From contig JAKPHK010000038.1 of the NCBI GenBank assembly GCA_029550345.1, positions 1-64,000 on the forward strand: DNA of 64,000 bases, given 5' to 3'. This document shows positions 35,770 through 46,597 of the stretch, one piece after another (position 1 is the stretch's first letter; each line of letters begins with the position of its first letter). Made by a program: the position numbers and the translations under genes. The DNA is from Pseudomonadota bacterium. GTDB taxonomy: Bacteria; Pseudomonadota; Alphaproteobacteria; Sphingomonadales; Sphingomonadaceae. Under the pieces are notes generated by a model. It had not been told where the DNA came from and made no database searches. It saw only the letters and a list, made by a program, of their open reading frames with translations.

Positions 35770-38085
35770 ATGCGCCTGTTGAGCACCGTTTCGCTGGTCG
35801 CCCTGACGACCTTAGCTGCCGCCCCCGCGTTTGCGCAGGATGCCGCGCAGAATCAGGACGATGGGATCGGCGATATCGTCGTCACCGCGCAGAAGCGCTC
35901 GGAAAACGTCCAGGACGTGCCGATCGCGATCTCGGCGTTGGGTAGCCAGTTCCTCGAAAGCCGGGGGATCGATTCGATCGACAAGCTGGGTGCGGTTGCC
36001 CCGAACGTGAAGATTGAACGTGCGCCCGCTTCCAAGACCATCTCGCAGATCTCGATCCGCGGCTCGGTCACGATCAATCCGGCGATCACCTGGGAGCCGG
36101 CGGTCGGGCTGTATCTTGACGGGGTCTATATCGCCAAGGCGCAGGGCTCGATCTTCGACGTAGCCGATCTTGAGCGGGTCGAACTGCTGCGCGGACCGCA
36201 GGGCACGCTCTATGGCCGCAATGCTCTGGCCGGCGCGGTCAACCTCGTCACCCGCAAGCCCAGCGGTGAGGCCGGCGGATCGATCGATCTGACCTATGGC
36301 AGCTTCAATGATCGGCGCGTGCGCGGCGTGCTCGACCTGCCCAAGTTCGGTCCCTTTTCGGTCAAGGTTGCCGGGCAGTACCGCAAGCGCGACGGGCTGA
36401 TCGATCTGGTGCCCAATTCGCCTTCCGGCGCGGACCGCGCGGATTCGATCGATTCCGGCAGTTTCATGGTCCAGCTCCGCGCCGAACTGTCGGACGCGAT
36501 TACCGCCGACTATACCTATGACTATAGCAAGGCGAGCCAGGATCCGCCGTTCTCGCAGCTGCTGCGCGTCAACCGCAACGGCGATCCGCGCGATATCTTC
36601 GACCCGGCTTCGCCCGGCTATGCCTTTGGCGGGGCGTTCTTCCCGCTCAACCTCTACACCAACCCGAACCGGGTTGAGACGGCGGCGATCAATGCCCCGG
36701 CCTATGAGCGTTCGCGCAGCTATGGCCACGCCTTGACGCTCACCGCCGATCTTGGCGCTGCCACGCTCAAGTCGATCACCGCCTATCGCGATCTGGCCTG
36801 GGCGGATGGCCTCGATCTGGATGGCTCGCCGCTGCCGGTCGCCTTTACCCAGCGCATCACGGACTATCATGCCTTCAGCCAGGAACTGCAACTGACCGGA
36901 GAGCTGGGTGATGGCCGCCTGAACTACGTGCTGGGTGCCTTCTATTTTGACGAGAAGGCCGAGACACTGAACCCGCAGACCTATTTCGGCGGCGGGGTTG
37001 ATCTGCAATCGGACTATGGCTCGAACACGAAGGCTTTGGCGCTCTATGCCCAGCTTGATTACAAGTTCACCGATGCCCTGAAGGTCAGCCTGGGCGGCCG
37101 CTATACGCACGAGAAGAAGGACGTGCGGCGCTTCTTCCGGGTCAACTTCGATGCCGGCAGCGGGATCTTCTCGCCGCTGGTCGTTGCCAACCTGCCTTAC
37201 GGCGCGATCCCGGAAGCGAAGTACAACAACTTCTCGCCCGCCGCGACCCTGGCCTGGGAAGCAAGCGACAACATCAATGTCTATGCCCGCTTCGCCCAGG
37301 GCTTCAAGTCGGGCGGCTTCAACGGCGAAACCAATGTCTTCGCCGCGCCGACTGCCGGTTGTCCGAGTGGCGCGACCGAGCTGTGCAGTCCCTATCGTCC
37401 GGAAAAGGTCGACAGCTACGAAGTGGGGATCAAGACCAAGCTGGCCGATGGCCGGGTGATTTTCAATTTCGCCGCCTTCCGCGACGAGCACAAGGACATG
37501 CAGCTTTCGGTCTTCACCGCCACAACCGGTGCGGCATCGATCATCCGCAATGCTGCCGGGGCCCGCATCCAGGGGCTGGAATTCGAAACGGTGCTGCGCC
37601 CGGTCGATGGCCTGACGATCAATGGCTCGCTCGCGATCCTCGATCCGAAGTACAAGAGCTTCATCGATGGCGGCGTGGATGTATCGAACAACCGCGCCTT
37701 CCCGCACGCGCCCAAGACCACGGCCTCGGTCGGCTTCGACTGGGCCGTGCTGAGCGGGGACTGGGGCAAGCTGAACCTCTACGGCGATCTCAACTACGTC
37801 TCGAAGTACTATACTTTTCCCTATCCGCTGCTGACGCCGACCCGTTCGGACCAGAATGCCAACTCCAGCCAGTCAAAGGGGCGCACGATCGTCAACCTGC
37901 GGGCCAGCCTGTCTGACATCCCGCTGGGCGGAGTCAAGGCCGAGATCTCGGGCTTTGTCCGCAACCTGACCAAGGAAACCGATCCGTCGAACTTCATCGA
38001 CTTCGGCCCTGGTTTCGGCGGGATCCTGCTTGGTTACTTCCCTGAACCGCGCACCTTCGGGGTAACAGTCGGCGTCAAGTTCTGA
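35770..38085 (+). CDS. TonB-dependent outer-membrane receptor
   Basis: Signal peptide MRLLSTVSLVALTTLAAAPAFAQ, GDIVVTAQKRSENVQDVPIAISALG, LRGPQGTLYGRNALAGAVNLVT, FGVTVGVKF. Confidence 0.93.
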   Translation: MRLLSTVSLVALTTLAAAPAFAQDAAQNQDDGIGDIVVTAQKRSENVQDVPIAISALGSQFLESRGIDSIDKLGAVAPNVKIERAPASKTISQISIRGSVTINPAITWEPAVGLYLDGVYIAKAQGSIFDVADLERVELLRGPQGTLYGRNALAGAVNLVTRKPSGEAGGSIDLTYGSFNDRRVRGVLDLPKFGPFSVKVAGQYRKRDGLIDLVPNSPSGADRADSIDSGSFMVQLRAELSDAITADYTYDYSKASQDPPFSQLLRVNRNGDPRDIFDPASPGYAFGGAFFPLNLYTNPNRVETAAINAPAYERSRSYGHALTLTADLGAATLKSITAYRDLAWADGLDLDGSPLPVAFTQRITDYHAFSQELQLTGELGDGRLNYVLGAFYFDEKAETLNPQTYFGGGVDLQSDYGSNTKALALYAQLDYKFTDALKVSLGGRYTHEKKDVRRFFRVNFDAGSGIFSPLVVANLPYGAIPEAKYNNFSPAATLAWEASDNINVYARFAQGFKSGGFNGETNVFAAPTAGCPSGATELCSPYRPEKVDSYEVGIKTKLADGRVIFNFAAFRDEHKDMQLSVFTATTGAASIIRNAAGARIQGLEFETVLRPVDGLTINGSLAILDPKYKSFIDGGVDVSNNRAFPHAPKTTASVGFDWAVLSGDWGKLNLYGDLNYVSKYYTFPYPLLTPTRSDQNANSSQSKGRTIVNLRASLSDIPLGGVKAEISGFVRNLTKETDPSNFIDFGPGFGGILLGYFPEPRTFGVTVGVKF

Positions 38086-38098
38086 ACCGGCCGCCAGC

Positions 38099-38593
38099 AT
38101 GACGCTGGAAGAGCGACTGCTGCGCCTTGAGGATGACCGGGCCATCCGGGATCTCAAGGCGCGCTATCTGCGGGCCTGCGATACCAAGGACCCGGCAACG
38201 GTTCGCGATTGCCTGCTGCCGGATGGGGCCGTCATTGCCTATGACGGCTTCCCGCCTTTTGCCGATCGCGAAGCCTTCGTAGCGATCTATGCCGAGATGG
38301 GCTGCGCACCCGGGACCTTCGACATTCACCACGGCGCCAACGGGGTGATCACCTTCGATGGCGATAGCTGCGCGGCGGGGCAATGGTCGCTGTTGTTCCA
38401 CAACATCAACCTGGCAAACCGCACGCTGACGCAGATGGGCGTCGAATACGACGACGTCTACGTGAAGCAGAGCGGGCGCTGGTGGATCGCGGAAACACGG
38501 TCGCGGCGGCTTTCATGCCTGATCCACAGCGTGGACGGGGAAGGGCGGCCCACGGTGACCGTCATGGGCGAAGCGCCCGCAACATTCGGCTGA
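38099..38593 (+). CDS. SnoaL-like protein, BaiE-like architecture (candidate steroid dehydratase/isomerase)
   Basis: MTLEERLLRLEDDRAIRDLKARYLRACDTKDPATVRDCLLPDGAVIAYDG.... Confidence 0.72.
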   Translation: MTLEERLLRLEDDRAIRDLKARYLRACDTKDPATVRDCLLPDGAVIAYDGFPPFADREAFVAIYAEMGCAPGTFDIHHGANGVITFDGDSCAAGQWSLLFHNINLANRTLTQMGVEYDDVYVKQSGRWWIAETRSRRLSCLIHSVDGEGRPTVTVMGEAPATFG

Positions 38594-38604
38594 GGAGAAC
38601 GGTA

Positions 38605-39345
38605 GTGCGGTTTGCAGGCAAGCGAGTGCTGGTGACCGGGGCGGCATCGGGAATTGGGCGGGCCACCGCGCAGCTATTTGCCAAGGAGGGCGCGCAGGTA
38701 ATCATCGGCGACATCAACGCTGCCGGCCTCGCCGAGACAGCAGCGCTGATCGGCGCGGCGGCCACGCCTGTGGTCTACGATGCCGAGGACCATGCCTCGT
38801 GCCGCGCATTGGTCGCCAACGCTGCCGAGGGCGGGATCGATGTGCTGTGCAACGTTGCCGGCATGCTGAAGTGGGCGCCGACCGAAACCTTTGCCGTCGA
38901 GGATTTCGAGAAGATCCTGCGGATCAACACGACCAGTGTCTTCGTGCTCAGCCAGGCGGCCCTGCCGCATCTGGTCGAGAGCAAGGGCAACATCGTCAAT
39001 ATCGGCTCGACCTCGGGCCTGCGCGGCATGATCTATACCGCCGCCTATTGCGCCTCGAAACATGCAGTGGTCGGCATGACCACGGCGCTGGCGGCGGAAT
39101 ATGCGCCCAAGGGCGTGCGGATCAACGCGGTCTGCCCCGGCCACGTCAACACGCCGATGACCAAGCAGCAACCGCCGGAGGGCGATATCGACTGGCCGAT
39201 GGTGATGCGCGGCATGCCCAAGCTGGTCGATGGCAGTTGTGATCCGGAAGACATTGCCGAGGCCGTGGCCTTCCTCGCCTCGGACAAGGCGCGCAAGGCA
39301 ACCGGCACCGTGCTGGTCGTGGACGGCGGTCAGCTCGTCAGCTGA
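38605..39345 (+). CDS. Short-chain dehydrogenase/reductase (GTG start)
   Basis: MRFAGKRVLVTGAASGIGRATAQLFAKEGAQVIIGD, YCASKHAVVGMTTALAAEYAPKGVRINAVCPG. Confidence 0.87.
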   Translation: MRFAGKRVLVTGAASGIGRATAQLFAKEGAQVIIGDINAAGLAETAALIGAAATPVVYDAEDHASCRALVANAAEGGIDVLCNVAGMLKWAPTETFAVEDFEKILRINTTSVFVLSQAALPHLVESKGNIVNIGSTSGLRGMIYTAAYCASKHAVVGMTTALAAEYAPKGVRINAVCPGHVNTPMTKQQPPEGDIDWPMVMRGMPKLVDGSCDPEDIAEAVAFLASDKARKATGTVLVVDGGQLVS

Positions 39346-39790
39346 GCAGGGCGCGCGCCGCGGCGCTGCCGTCAAGCAGGGCATTCTCGCGGCGGGTCAC
39401 GTGCCAGCCTGCGCTGGTTCGGGCCAATTCCCAGCGGTTGGCCGATACCCGCACGGGTGCCCATTCCCCGTCCTCATGCCGGAAGACCACGCTGTGGCAG
39501 CGTGCCACTGCGCTGTCTCCAGCAAGATCGATAGCCGGGCTGGTCAGGATATGGGCGCAGCCGTCCGCCAGCAGCGACTGGTGGACGGGACCGCTGATCA
39601 GCGCGGCAATGGCGGCGCGGCCACGCGCTTCGCCCATGCCGCCCACGGCATAGCTGCCGTCCTCGCTCCACAGCGCGGCAACCGCCAAGGCATCCCCGGC
39701 ATCAGCCAATGGTCCGTAACGGGCAATCAGGTCGCGGATCGCCTCGCGGTCCTCCAGGGCCCGCAGGCGTTCGGCGACCGACTCAGGCAT
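39338..39790 (-). CDS. SnoaL-like (NTF2-fold) protein
   Basis: [51 protein letters not shown]. Confidence 0.72.
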   Translation of the reverse strand: MPESVAERLRALEDREAIRDLIARYGPLADAGDALAVAALWSEDGSYAVGGMGEARGRAAIAALISGPVHQSLLADGCAHILTSPAIDLAGDSAVARCHSVVFRHEDGEWAPVRVSANRWELARTSAGWHVTRRENALLDGSAAARALLS

Positions 39791-41255
39791 AGGCCGCCTT
39801 GCGTCCGGCCTGGCGGCCAAAGAAGGTGCAGTCGGCCAGGCTCATCCCCGATGAATAGCCGTGCCCCCAGGCAGGAAGGCCCGATGTGCAGCGCCCCGCG
39901 GCGAACAGGCCGGGGATTGCCGCACCGCCGCGATCGAGCACTTCGCCATCGGGAGAGGTTTTCAGCCCGCCCAGGGTGAAGAAGCTGAAATAGCTGTCGT
40001 GGAAATCCAGTTCGAGCGCGATGAACGGTCCCTGATCCAGGGGCGTCAGGATCGGCGGGCGCTTGTCGAACAGCGGATCGCGACCTTTGCGGGCATGTTC
40101 GTTGTAGACCGCCATGGTCGCGCTGAGCGTGCCCTGCGGCAGTTCCAGTTCGGCCTCGACCTCTTCCCAGGTCTCGCCGGTCCCGGCGATGCGCATCCGG
40201 GCGAAATCCATCGGCTGGACGAAATGGGCATTGTCGAGCAGCAGGTAAACCTTGCCATCAGGCTGGTCGACCGCGCAGCGGCTGACGCGCCCATGATAGC
40301 AGTCTTCGTTGATGAAGCGTTGGCCCTTGGTGTTGACGAACACGCCGTAGGCATGGCTTTCCGGCATGGTCCAGGGGCAGGTGGTGAAGAACTGGTCCAT
40401 GTGGATTGCATCGCCGCCCGCACCCAGGCCCAGCTCGATGCCTGAGCCATCGTCCTTGTCGCCGATCGGATCGTTCAGCTTGAAGGTGTCGGGGCAGTAC
40501 TTACGCCGCATGGCCTCGTTGAAGACGAAGCCGCCCGTGGCCAGGACCACACCTTTCTCCGCCTTCACGAAGCGCGGCTGGTTGTCGATCCGCACGACCA
40601 GGCCGACGATCCGGTCGCCGTCGCGCACCAGCGCCAGGGCCCGGGCATCGGTGATGACCTCAATCCCTTTGGCGCGAGCGCTGGTTTCGAGCACATCGAC
40701 CAGCGGACGCCCGCCGCCCCAGCCCATGTGCTGGATCACATGGCCGCGCGGAGCGGGTTTGGCGAGATCGCAAAATGGCGCCGCCGCCTCGCTACCCGAC
40801 CAGATCAGGGTCGAATCGTCGGTCGGTTCGATAAGCTTTCCGGGCAGGTAATTGCCGCGGTAGGGCACGCCCTGGGCCTTGAGCCAGGCGTAGTGGTTCA
40901 GCGCCTCGCGGCCGTAACTCTCGCACTTGGCCTCATCGACGCAAGGTCCGCCGGCCAGCTTGAGATAGGCGATGAAGTCTTCGGTTGAATCCGCGAAGCC
41001 CGCCGCGCGCTGGGTATCGGTACCGCCGCCGCCGCCGATGTAGATCTCGCCGCCCGAGAGGCCCGATGCGCCGCCGCTGCCCGAATTGCGTTCGAACAGC
41101 ATGACGCGCGAACCCGCATCGGCCGCCTCGATCGCGGCGCAGGCCCCGGTCGCGCCAAAGCCGATGATGGCAACGTCAGTCTCGAAGTCCCAGGCCGCAA
41201 CCTCGCTGGCGGGGTAAGGGCGGTGCAGCGAAATCTCAGCCATGCTCTCAGTCAC
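39783..41255 (-). CDS. FAD-binding dehydrogenase of the KstD/fumarate-reductase flavoprotein superfamily (second ketosteroid dehydrogenase candidate)
   Basis: [101 protein letters not shown]. Confidence 0.85.
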   Translation of the reverse strand: MTESMAEISLHRPYPASEVAAWDFETDVAIIGFGATGACAAIEAADAGSRVMLFERNSGSGGASGLSGGEIYIGGGGGTDTQRAAGFADSTEDFIAYLKLAGGPCVDEAKCESYGREALNHYAWLKAQGVPYRGNYLPGKLIEPTDDSTLIWSGSEAAAPFCDLAKPAPRGHVIQHMGWGGGRPLVDVLETSARAKGIEVITDARALALVRDGDRIVGLVVRIDNQPRFVKAEKGVVLATGGFVFNEAMRRKYCPDTFKLNDPIGDKDDGSGIELGLGAGGDAIHMDQFFTTCPWTMPESHAYGVFVNTKGQRFINEDCYHGRVSRCAVDQPDGKVYLLLDNAHFVQPMDFARMRIAGTGETWEEVEAELELPQGTLSATMAVYNEHARKGRDPLFDKRPPILTPLDQGPFIALELDFHDSYFSFFTLGGLKTSPDGEVLDRGGAAIPGLFAAGRCTSGLPAWGHGYSSGMSLADCTFFGRQAGRKAAYA

Positions 41256-42285
41256 CCTTGGCCTTCACCATATCCAGCGCAACATCGACGATCATGTCCT
41301 CCTGCCCGCCGACCATCTTGCGGCGGCCGAGTTCGAGCAGGATTTCGCGGGTATCGATCCCATAGGTTTTGCTGGCCTTTTCGGCGTGGCGCAGGAAGCT
41401 GGAATAGACCCCGGCATAGCCCAGGCTCAAGGTTTCGCGATCGACCCGCACCGGGCGGTCCTGCAGCGGGCGGACCAGGTCCTCGGCCGCGTCCATCAGC
41501 AGGCTGACATCACAGCCGTGGTTCCAGCCCTTGCGGTCAGCTGCAGCCACGAAGACTTCAAGCGGGGCATTGCCAGCGCCCGCGCCCATGCCGGTCAGGC
41601 TGGCGTCGATCCGCACCGCGCCGCACTGGGCCGCGACAATCGAATTGGCGACACCAAGCGAAAGGTTGTGGTGCGCGTGCATGCCGCGCTGGGTTTCGGG
41701 CTTCAGCACCCGGTCATAAGCCTCGAACCGGGCGCGCACGCCGTCCATGTCAAGCGCGCCGCCGCTGTCGGTGACATAGACGCAGTGTGCGCCATAGCTT
41801 TCCATCAGCAGGGCCTGCTGTGCGAGCAGCTCCGGTTCAATCATGTGGCTCATCATCAGAAAGCCAGAGACATCCATGCCCAGGTCGCGGGCGATGCCAA
41901 TGTGCTGCTTGCTGACATCCGCCTCGGTGCAGTGAGTCGCGACGCGGACCGAGCGGACGCCAATGTCATAGGCGCGGCGCAGTTCCTCGACCGTGCCGAC
42001 GCCGGGCAGGATCAGCGTGGTAAGCACGCATTTGTCGAGCACGTCGGCCACGGCCTCCAGCCATTCCCAATCGGTATGGGCACCGAAGCCATAGTTGAAG
42101 CTTGCGCCCGAGAGGCCGTCGCCATGCGCCACCTCGATCGCATCGACCCCCGATGCCTCGATCGCCGCGGCAATCGCGCGGACGTGGTCGATCCCGTACA
42201 TGTGGCGCACGGCGTGCATGCCATCGCGCAGGGTAACGTCCTGGACATAGAGCTTGTCACCTGCTTCGACGTTGAACGTGCTCAT
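41248..42285 (-). CDS. hsaF: 4-hydroxy-2-oxovalerate/4-hydroxy-2-oxohexanoate aldolase (HsaF/BphI-like)
   Basis: [57 protein letters not shown]. Confidence 0.92.
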   Translation of the reverse strand: MSTFNVEAGDKLYVQDVTLRDGMHAVRHMYGIDHVRAIAAAIEASGVDAIEVAHGDGLSGASFNYGFGAHTDWEWLEAVADVLDKCVLTTLILPGVGTVEELRRAYDIGVRSVRVATHCTEADVSKQHIGIARDLGMDVSGFLMMSHMIEPELLAQQALLMESYGAHCVYVTDSGGALDMDGVRARFEAYDRVLKPETQRGMHAHHNLSLGVANSIVAAQCGAVRIDASLTGMGAGAGNAPLEVFVAAADRKGWNHGCDVSLLMDAAEDLVRPLQDRPVRVDRETLSLGYAGVYSSFLRHAEKASKTYGIDTREILLELGRRKMVGGQEDMIVDVALDMVKAKGD

Positions 42286-43229
42286 TGTGCCACCCCCCCC
42301 TGCTTCATTCGGCGCGCTGCCAGCAGTTCGCCGGTGGCCTTGGCTGCAGCGGTCATGATGTCGAGGTTGCCGGAATAGCTCGGCAGGTAATCGCCCGCGC
42401 CTTCTACCTCGAGCATGATCATCGACTTGATGCCGGTGAATTCGCCCATTCCGGGGATCTTCAGCTTGTTGTTGTCGCCGAAGCGCTCGAACTGCACTTC
42501 CTGCTTGAGTCGGTAGCCGGGAACATATTTCTGCACTTCGGCAACCATTTCTTCGACCGAGCGGCGGATCGCATCCTCGCTGCCGCCTTCGGACAGGGTG
42601 AAGACCGTGTCGCGCATGATCATCGGCGGTTCGGCCGGGTTAAGGATGATGATCGCCTTGCCCTTGGTGGCGCCACCGACGACTTCGATCGCCCGCGCCG
42701 TGGTGCGGGTGAATTCGTCGATGTTGGCGCGGGTGCCGGGGCCGGCTGAGCGAGACGAGACCGAAGCAACGATCTCGGCATAGTGCAGCTTGTCGGAGAC
42801 GCGGGCGACGGCGGCCACCATCGGGATCGTCGCCTGGCCGCCGCAGGTCACCATGTTGACGTTCGGCTGATCGAGATGCTGGCTCATGTTGACCGGCGGC
42901 ACGGTGAAGGGGCCGATCGCGGCCGGGGTCAGGTCAACCACCTGGATGCCGTCGGCGCGCAGCGCCTCGTCGTGGCCCTTGTGGGCATAGGCGCTGGTCG
43001 CATCGAAGGCGATGCCGATTTCCGGATAACAAGGCAGCTTCTTCAGGCCTTCAATCCCCTCGTGCGTGGTGGCGATGCCATGCTCGCGCGCCATCGCCAG
43101 CCCTTCGCTGTTCGGGTCAATCCCGACAACTGCCGCCAATTCCATGTTCTGGGGATACTTGATCATCTTCATCATCAGGTCGGTGCCGATATTGCCCGAG
43201 CCGATGATTGCGGCCTTCACGCGTGCCAT
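42282..43229 (-). CDS. hsaG: Acylating acetaldehyde/propanal dehydrogenase (HsaG/BphJ-like)
   Basis: [68 protein letters not shown]. Confidence 0.93.
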   Translation of the reverse strand: MARVKAAIIGSGNIGTDLMMKMIKYPQNMELAAVVGIDPNSEGLAMAREHGIATTHEGIEGLKKLPCYPEIGIAFDATSAYAHKGHDEALRADGIQVVDLTPAAIGPFTVPPVNMSQHLDQPNVNMVTCGGQATIPMVAAVARVSDKLHYAEIVASVSSRSAGPGTRANIDEFTRTTARAIEVVGGATKGKAIIILNPAEPPMIMRDTVFTLSEGGSEDAIRRSVEEMVAEVQKYVPGYRLKQEVQFERFGDNNKLKIPGMGEFTGIKSMIMLEVEGAGDYLPSYSGNLDIMTAAAKATGELLAARRMKQGGVAQ

Positions 43230-43239
43230 TGCTGCTTCC

Positions 43240-44022
43240 TTAGACAAACCGTGCCGTGCAGGTGCCAATACCGTGCAGGGTCATTTCGAAGACGTCGCCT
43301 TTCACTGCCGGCTCCAGCGGAACCAGGCTGCCGGACAGGATCACGTCTCCACCATTGAGCGTCACGCCATAGGCGCCCAGCGTGTTGGCCAGCCAGGCTA
43401 CGGCCTGGGCCGGATCACCCTGGACCGCGCGGCCATAACCTTCGGACAGCGGCGCACCGTTCTTGGTGACCGTGACATGCAGGGCCGGCAGGTCATGGTC
43501 GCGGGGATCGACCTTGGCCTCGCCCAGGACGAAAACTCCGCATGAGGCGTTGTCGGCCACCGTATCGACAATCCCGATCTTCCAGTCGCGGATCCGGCTG
43601 TCGACGATCTCGAAGCAGGGGGTGATATAGTCGGTGGCCGCTACGACATCGGCGGCGGTGATGCCGGGCCCATTGAGGCTGTCCTTGAGCACGAAGGCAA
43701 TCTCGGCCTCGGCGCGCGGGGCGATCAGGGCCTTGGCATCGATGTCGATTTCTTCGCCGGTACGCATCCAGTCGGTCAGGAAGCCAAAGTCAGGTTGGTG
43801 CACGCCCAGCATGTCCTGCACTGCCTTGCTGGTGACGCCGATCTTCTTGCCGACCACCCGCTCGCCATCCTGGCGGCGGCGGGCGAGGAAGCCGAGCGAG
43901 ATGGCATAGGCATCGTTGATGGTCAGGTCGGGATAGCGCTCGATCAGCGGGCTGACCACGTGGCGGCCGCGCAGCGCGTCGTAAAGTTCGCCAGCCAGGC
44001 GGTCATTGCGGTTGTCGGTCAC
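43240..44022 (-). CDS. hsaE: 2-hydroxyhexa/penta-2,4-dienoate hydratase (HsaE/BphH-like)
   Basis: [53 protein letters not shown] start at 44022 overlapping the previous stop. Confidence 0.9.
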   Translation of the reverse strand: MTDNRNDRLAGELYDALRGRHVVSPLIERYPDLTINDAYAISLGFLARRRQDGERVVGKKIGVTSKAVQDMLGVHQPDFGFLTDWMRTGEEIDIDAKALIAPRAEAEIAFVLKDSLNGPGITAADVVAATDYITPCFEIVDSRIRDWKIGIVDTVADNASCGVFVLGEAKVDPRDHDLPALHVTVTKNGAPLSEGYGRAVQGDPAQAVAWLANTLGAYGVTLNGGDVILSGSLVPLEPAVKGDVFEMTLHGIGTCTARFV

Positions 44023-44513
44023 AGGTAGGCTCCGTCCTGGTAGATCAGGGGCGTCACCGCATCGCTGACCGTGGCGCGCAGGACGCGGGCGATGACGATC
44101 GAATGCGTGCCATAGGCCAGCATGGCATCGATCACGCAACCGAGGTTGGCCTGGGCTCCGACGAGCTCAGGCACGCCATCCGGGCCTTCGCGCCATTCCC
44201 CGATCCGGAAGCGCTCATCCTGCGGAACGCCGCCGCCGAAAGCCGCCGAAACATCCTGCTGGTCGCGAGCGAGCAGGTTGACTGACAAGGGGGCGGTCGG
44301 CACCAGCAAGCCATGCAGGGCGGTCGCGCGGTTGACGCAGACCAGCACGGCAGGTGGATCGATCGTCAGCGAAGTCACCGAAGTTGCGGCCATGCCGACT
44401 GGGCCGTTCTCACCACGCGCTGCCACGACAGCCACCGAGGCTGCGAGCCGCCGCATCGCCGCGCGGAATTGCGCCGGCAATTCCTCCGGGATCAGCGGAT
44501 AGCCGTCAGCCAC
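44019..44513 (-). CDS. hsaB: Flavin reductase component (HsaB-like)
   Basis: FRAAMRRLAASVAVVAARGENGPVGMAATSVTSLTIDPPAVLVCVNRAT. Confidence 0.88.
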   Translation of the reverse strand: MADGYPLIPEELPAQFRAAMRRLAASVAVVAARGENGPVGMAATSVTSLTIDPPAVLVCVNRATALHGLLVPTAPLSVNLLARDQQDVSAAFGGGVPQDERFRIGEWREGPDGVPELVGAQANLGCVIDAMLAYGTHSIVIARVLRATVSDAVTPLIYQDGAYL

Positions 44514-45324
44514 GCAGAAATTCCAGGCTGTAGCGGTTGAACTCTTCGGCCCGTTCGACCTGAACCCAGTGGCCGGTGCGGGTGAAGGTCATGCAGCGGG
44601 CATCGTCACAGCGATCGAGGAAATGGCGCGCGCCGCTTTCGGGGCAGAACTCGTCATTCAGGCCCCACAGTACGAAAATTGGCACCTTCAGCTCGCCCAC
44701 CAATGGCCCGAGGTTGGGCGTGCGCATGCGCATCAGCACGTCCTTTGGCTGGGTCCGGGCCACGGCAAACCGCTCCTCGACCAGGGCATCCGGAATTTGT
44801 GCGGCGAAATCGGGATGAACCAGATTGCTGATCAGGCGGCGCTGCTCATCCAGATTGAAGTCCGGCCCGCCGAAGTTGGAGACCATCTTGGTGATGCCCG
44901 GCATCTTGAAGTAGTCGGCCTGCTCCTCGATGCAGCCGGGCGCCATCAGGATCAGCCGCTCGGTGAACTCCGGATGGTCCAGCGTCAGATGAATCGCCAC
45001 CCCGCCGCCCAGCGAATTGCCAACCAGCACCGCTCGCTCGATGCCGTGCGCCCGCAGCGCCTGGTACAAGGTGTCGGTGAACAGCTGGAGGGTGTAGTCG
45101 ATCCCCTCAGGCTTCGAAGAGGCGCCATAGCCGATCAGGTCGGGCAGGATGACCTGGTAGCCGGCCTCGACAAAGGCCGGCCAGTTCTGCCGAAAGTTCG
45201 AAGCCCCCGATGCACCGGGGCCGCTGCCGTGGACAAAGACCACGACCGGGCCTTCGCCCGCCGACTTGAGGTGGATCCGGTAGCCGCCATCGACCTCGTA
45301 GGTTGCTTCCGCCAAGCCAGTCAT
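44506..45324 (-). CDS. hsaD: Meta-cleavage product alpha/beta hydrolase (HsaD/BphD-like)
   Basis: VVFVHGSGPGASGASNFRQNWPAF, LVGNSLGGGVAIHLTLDHPE, RTGHWVQVERAEEFNR. Confidence 0.92.
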   Translation of the reverse strand: MTGLAEATYEVDGGYRIHLKSAGEGPVVVFVHGSGPGASGASNFRQNWPAFVEAGYQVILPDLIGYGASSKPEGIDYTLQLFTDTLYQALRAHGIERAVLVGNSLGGGVAIHLTLDHPEFTERLILMAPGCIEEQADYFKMPGITKMVSNFGGPDFNLDEQRRLISNLVHPDFAAQIPDALVEERFAVARTQPKDVLMRMRTPNLGPLVGELKVPIFVLWGLNDEFCPESGARHFLDRCDDARCMTFTRTGHWVQVERAEEFNRYSLEFLRG

Positions 45325-45334
45325 GCCGCGCTCC

Positions 45335-46549
45335 TTACAGGAAAGGGTTCAGCGGGGCCTGGCCCAGCATGGCGTTGACAGCATCGCTGGTGCGGTTGCC
45401 AGGATCGTTGGCAACGTGCGCGCGGCCGGCATGAAGATCGAGCCAGGGCTGAATGATGTCGCTGCTGGTATAGATCGCGCGGCCGCCGAACAGCTGCACC
45501 ACATCGTCGATCAGGCCGGCCAGCCGGCGCACGACAGTTGCCGACTGATAGGTATAGAACGCCCGCTTTTCCATCGGGATGTCCTCGCCGCGCTCGGCGT
45601 AGCCCATCAGATCTTCGAAGGTCAGGCGCAACGTGATTTCCATTTCGCGCTTTTCAGCCACGGCCCGGGCAATTGCGGCATGGAGGATCGGATCGTCCTT
45701 CGATGCCTTGCCGGTATTGGTCGAAACGCGGCTCTGCATGATCGCCATGGCCGCATTGATCGCGGCCTGAGCCCCGCCGAATGCTGCTGTCGAAACCGAA
45801 CGGACGAAAACCTGAGCCCAGGGCAGCCGGTAAAGCGGGCCGGTGTTCACTTCCTGCCCCGGATTCTTGCAGAGGAACCCGTCGATCGAGCGGTGGGTGC
45901 GGTAATCGGGCACGAAAACGTCATCGACAATGATGTCATGGCTGCCAGTGCCCTGGAGGCCGAACACGTGCCAGGCGTCTTCATCGATCGCGTAGTCGCT
46001 GCGCGGGAGCAGGAAGGTCCGCATCTCGGCCGGGGTGCCATCGTCCTTGGGCGGGCAGAACGCGCCCAGCAGGACCCAGCCGCAGTGACTCGATCCGGTC
46101 GAGAAGCCCCAGCGGCCAGACAGGCGGAACCCGCCTTCGACGTGCGTGACCTTGCCGACCGGCTGATAGGTAGACGAAACCAGCATGTCCGGGTTGCCGC
46201 CCCAGACTTCTTCCTGGGCCTTGTCGTGGAACAGCGCCAGCTCATAGGGGTGGCAACCGACGACGCCATACATCCAGCCGGTCGACATGCAGCCTTCTGC
46301 CAGCGCCTTCTGGACTTCGAAGAACACGTTGGGGTGCATTTCATAACCGCCCCAGCGCTTGGGCTGGACGATCTTGAAAAAGCCCGCCGCTTGCATCTCG
46401 GCAATGGTCTCGGCCGGGACGTTCCGGTTGCGCACACAATCGCGTGCGCGCTCCTTTAGAACGGGGATCATCGCGCGGGCACGGCTGATCAATTCTTCGC
46501 TGGTCGGCACCGAGCCTGAATGCTCGGCCTGCAGGGCTGCGGTGGCCAT
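45335..46549 (-). CDS. hsaA: Acyl-CoA-dehydrogenase-fold flavin-dependent monooxygenase, HsaA-like, paralog 2
   Basis: EMQAAGFFKIVQPKRWGGYEMHPNVFFEVQKALAEGCMSTGWMYGVVGCHPYELALF; adjacent to hsaB/hsaD-like genes. Confidence 0.88.
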   Translation of the reverse strand: MATAALQAEHSGSVPTSEELISRARAMIPVLKERARDCVRNRNVPAETIAEMQAAGFFKIVQPKRWGGYEMHPNVFFEVQKALAEGCMSTGWMYGVVGCHPYELALFHDKAQEEVWGGNPDMLVSSTYQPVGKVTHVEGGFRLSGRWGFSTGSSHCGWVLLGAFCPPKDDGTPAEMRTFLLPRSDYAIDEDAWHVFGLQGTGSHDIIVDDVFVPDYRTHRSIDGFLCKNPGQEVNTGPLYRLPWAQVFVRSVSTAAFGGAQAAINAAMAIMQSRVSTNTGKASKDDPILHAAIARAVAEKREMEITLRLTFEDLMGYAERGEDIPMEKRAFYTYQSATVVRRLAGLIDDVVQLFGGRAIYTSSDIIQPWLDLHAGRAHVANDPGNRTSDAVNAMLGQAPLNPFL

Positions 46550-46597
46550 CTCCCGGATTCCTTTTCCTTGCTTCGACTCAGCCCCTCTGAACGCGGG

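Noticed and set aside
35812-37707. 631-aa minus-strand ORF
   Set aside because: Antisense to TonB receptor 2; no recognisable motifs.
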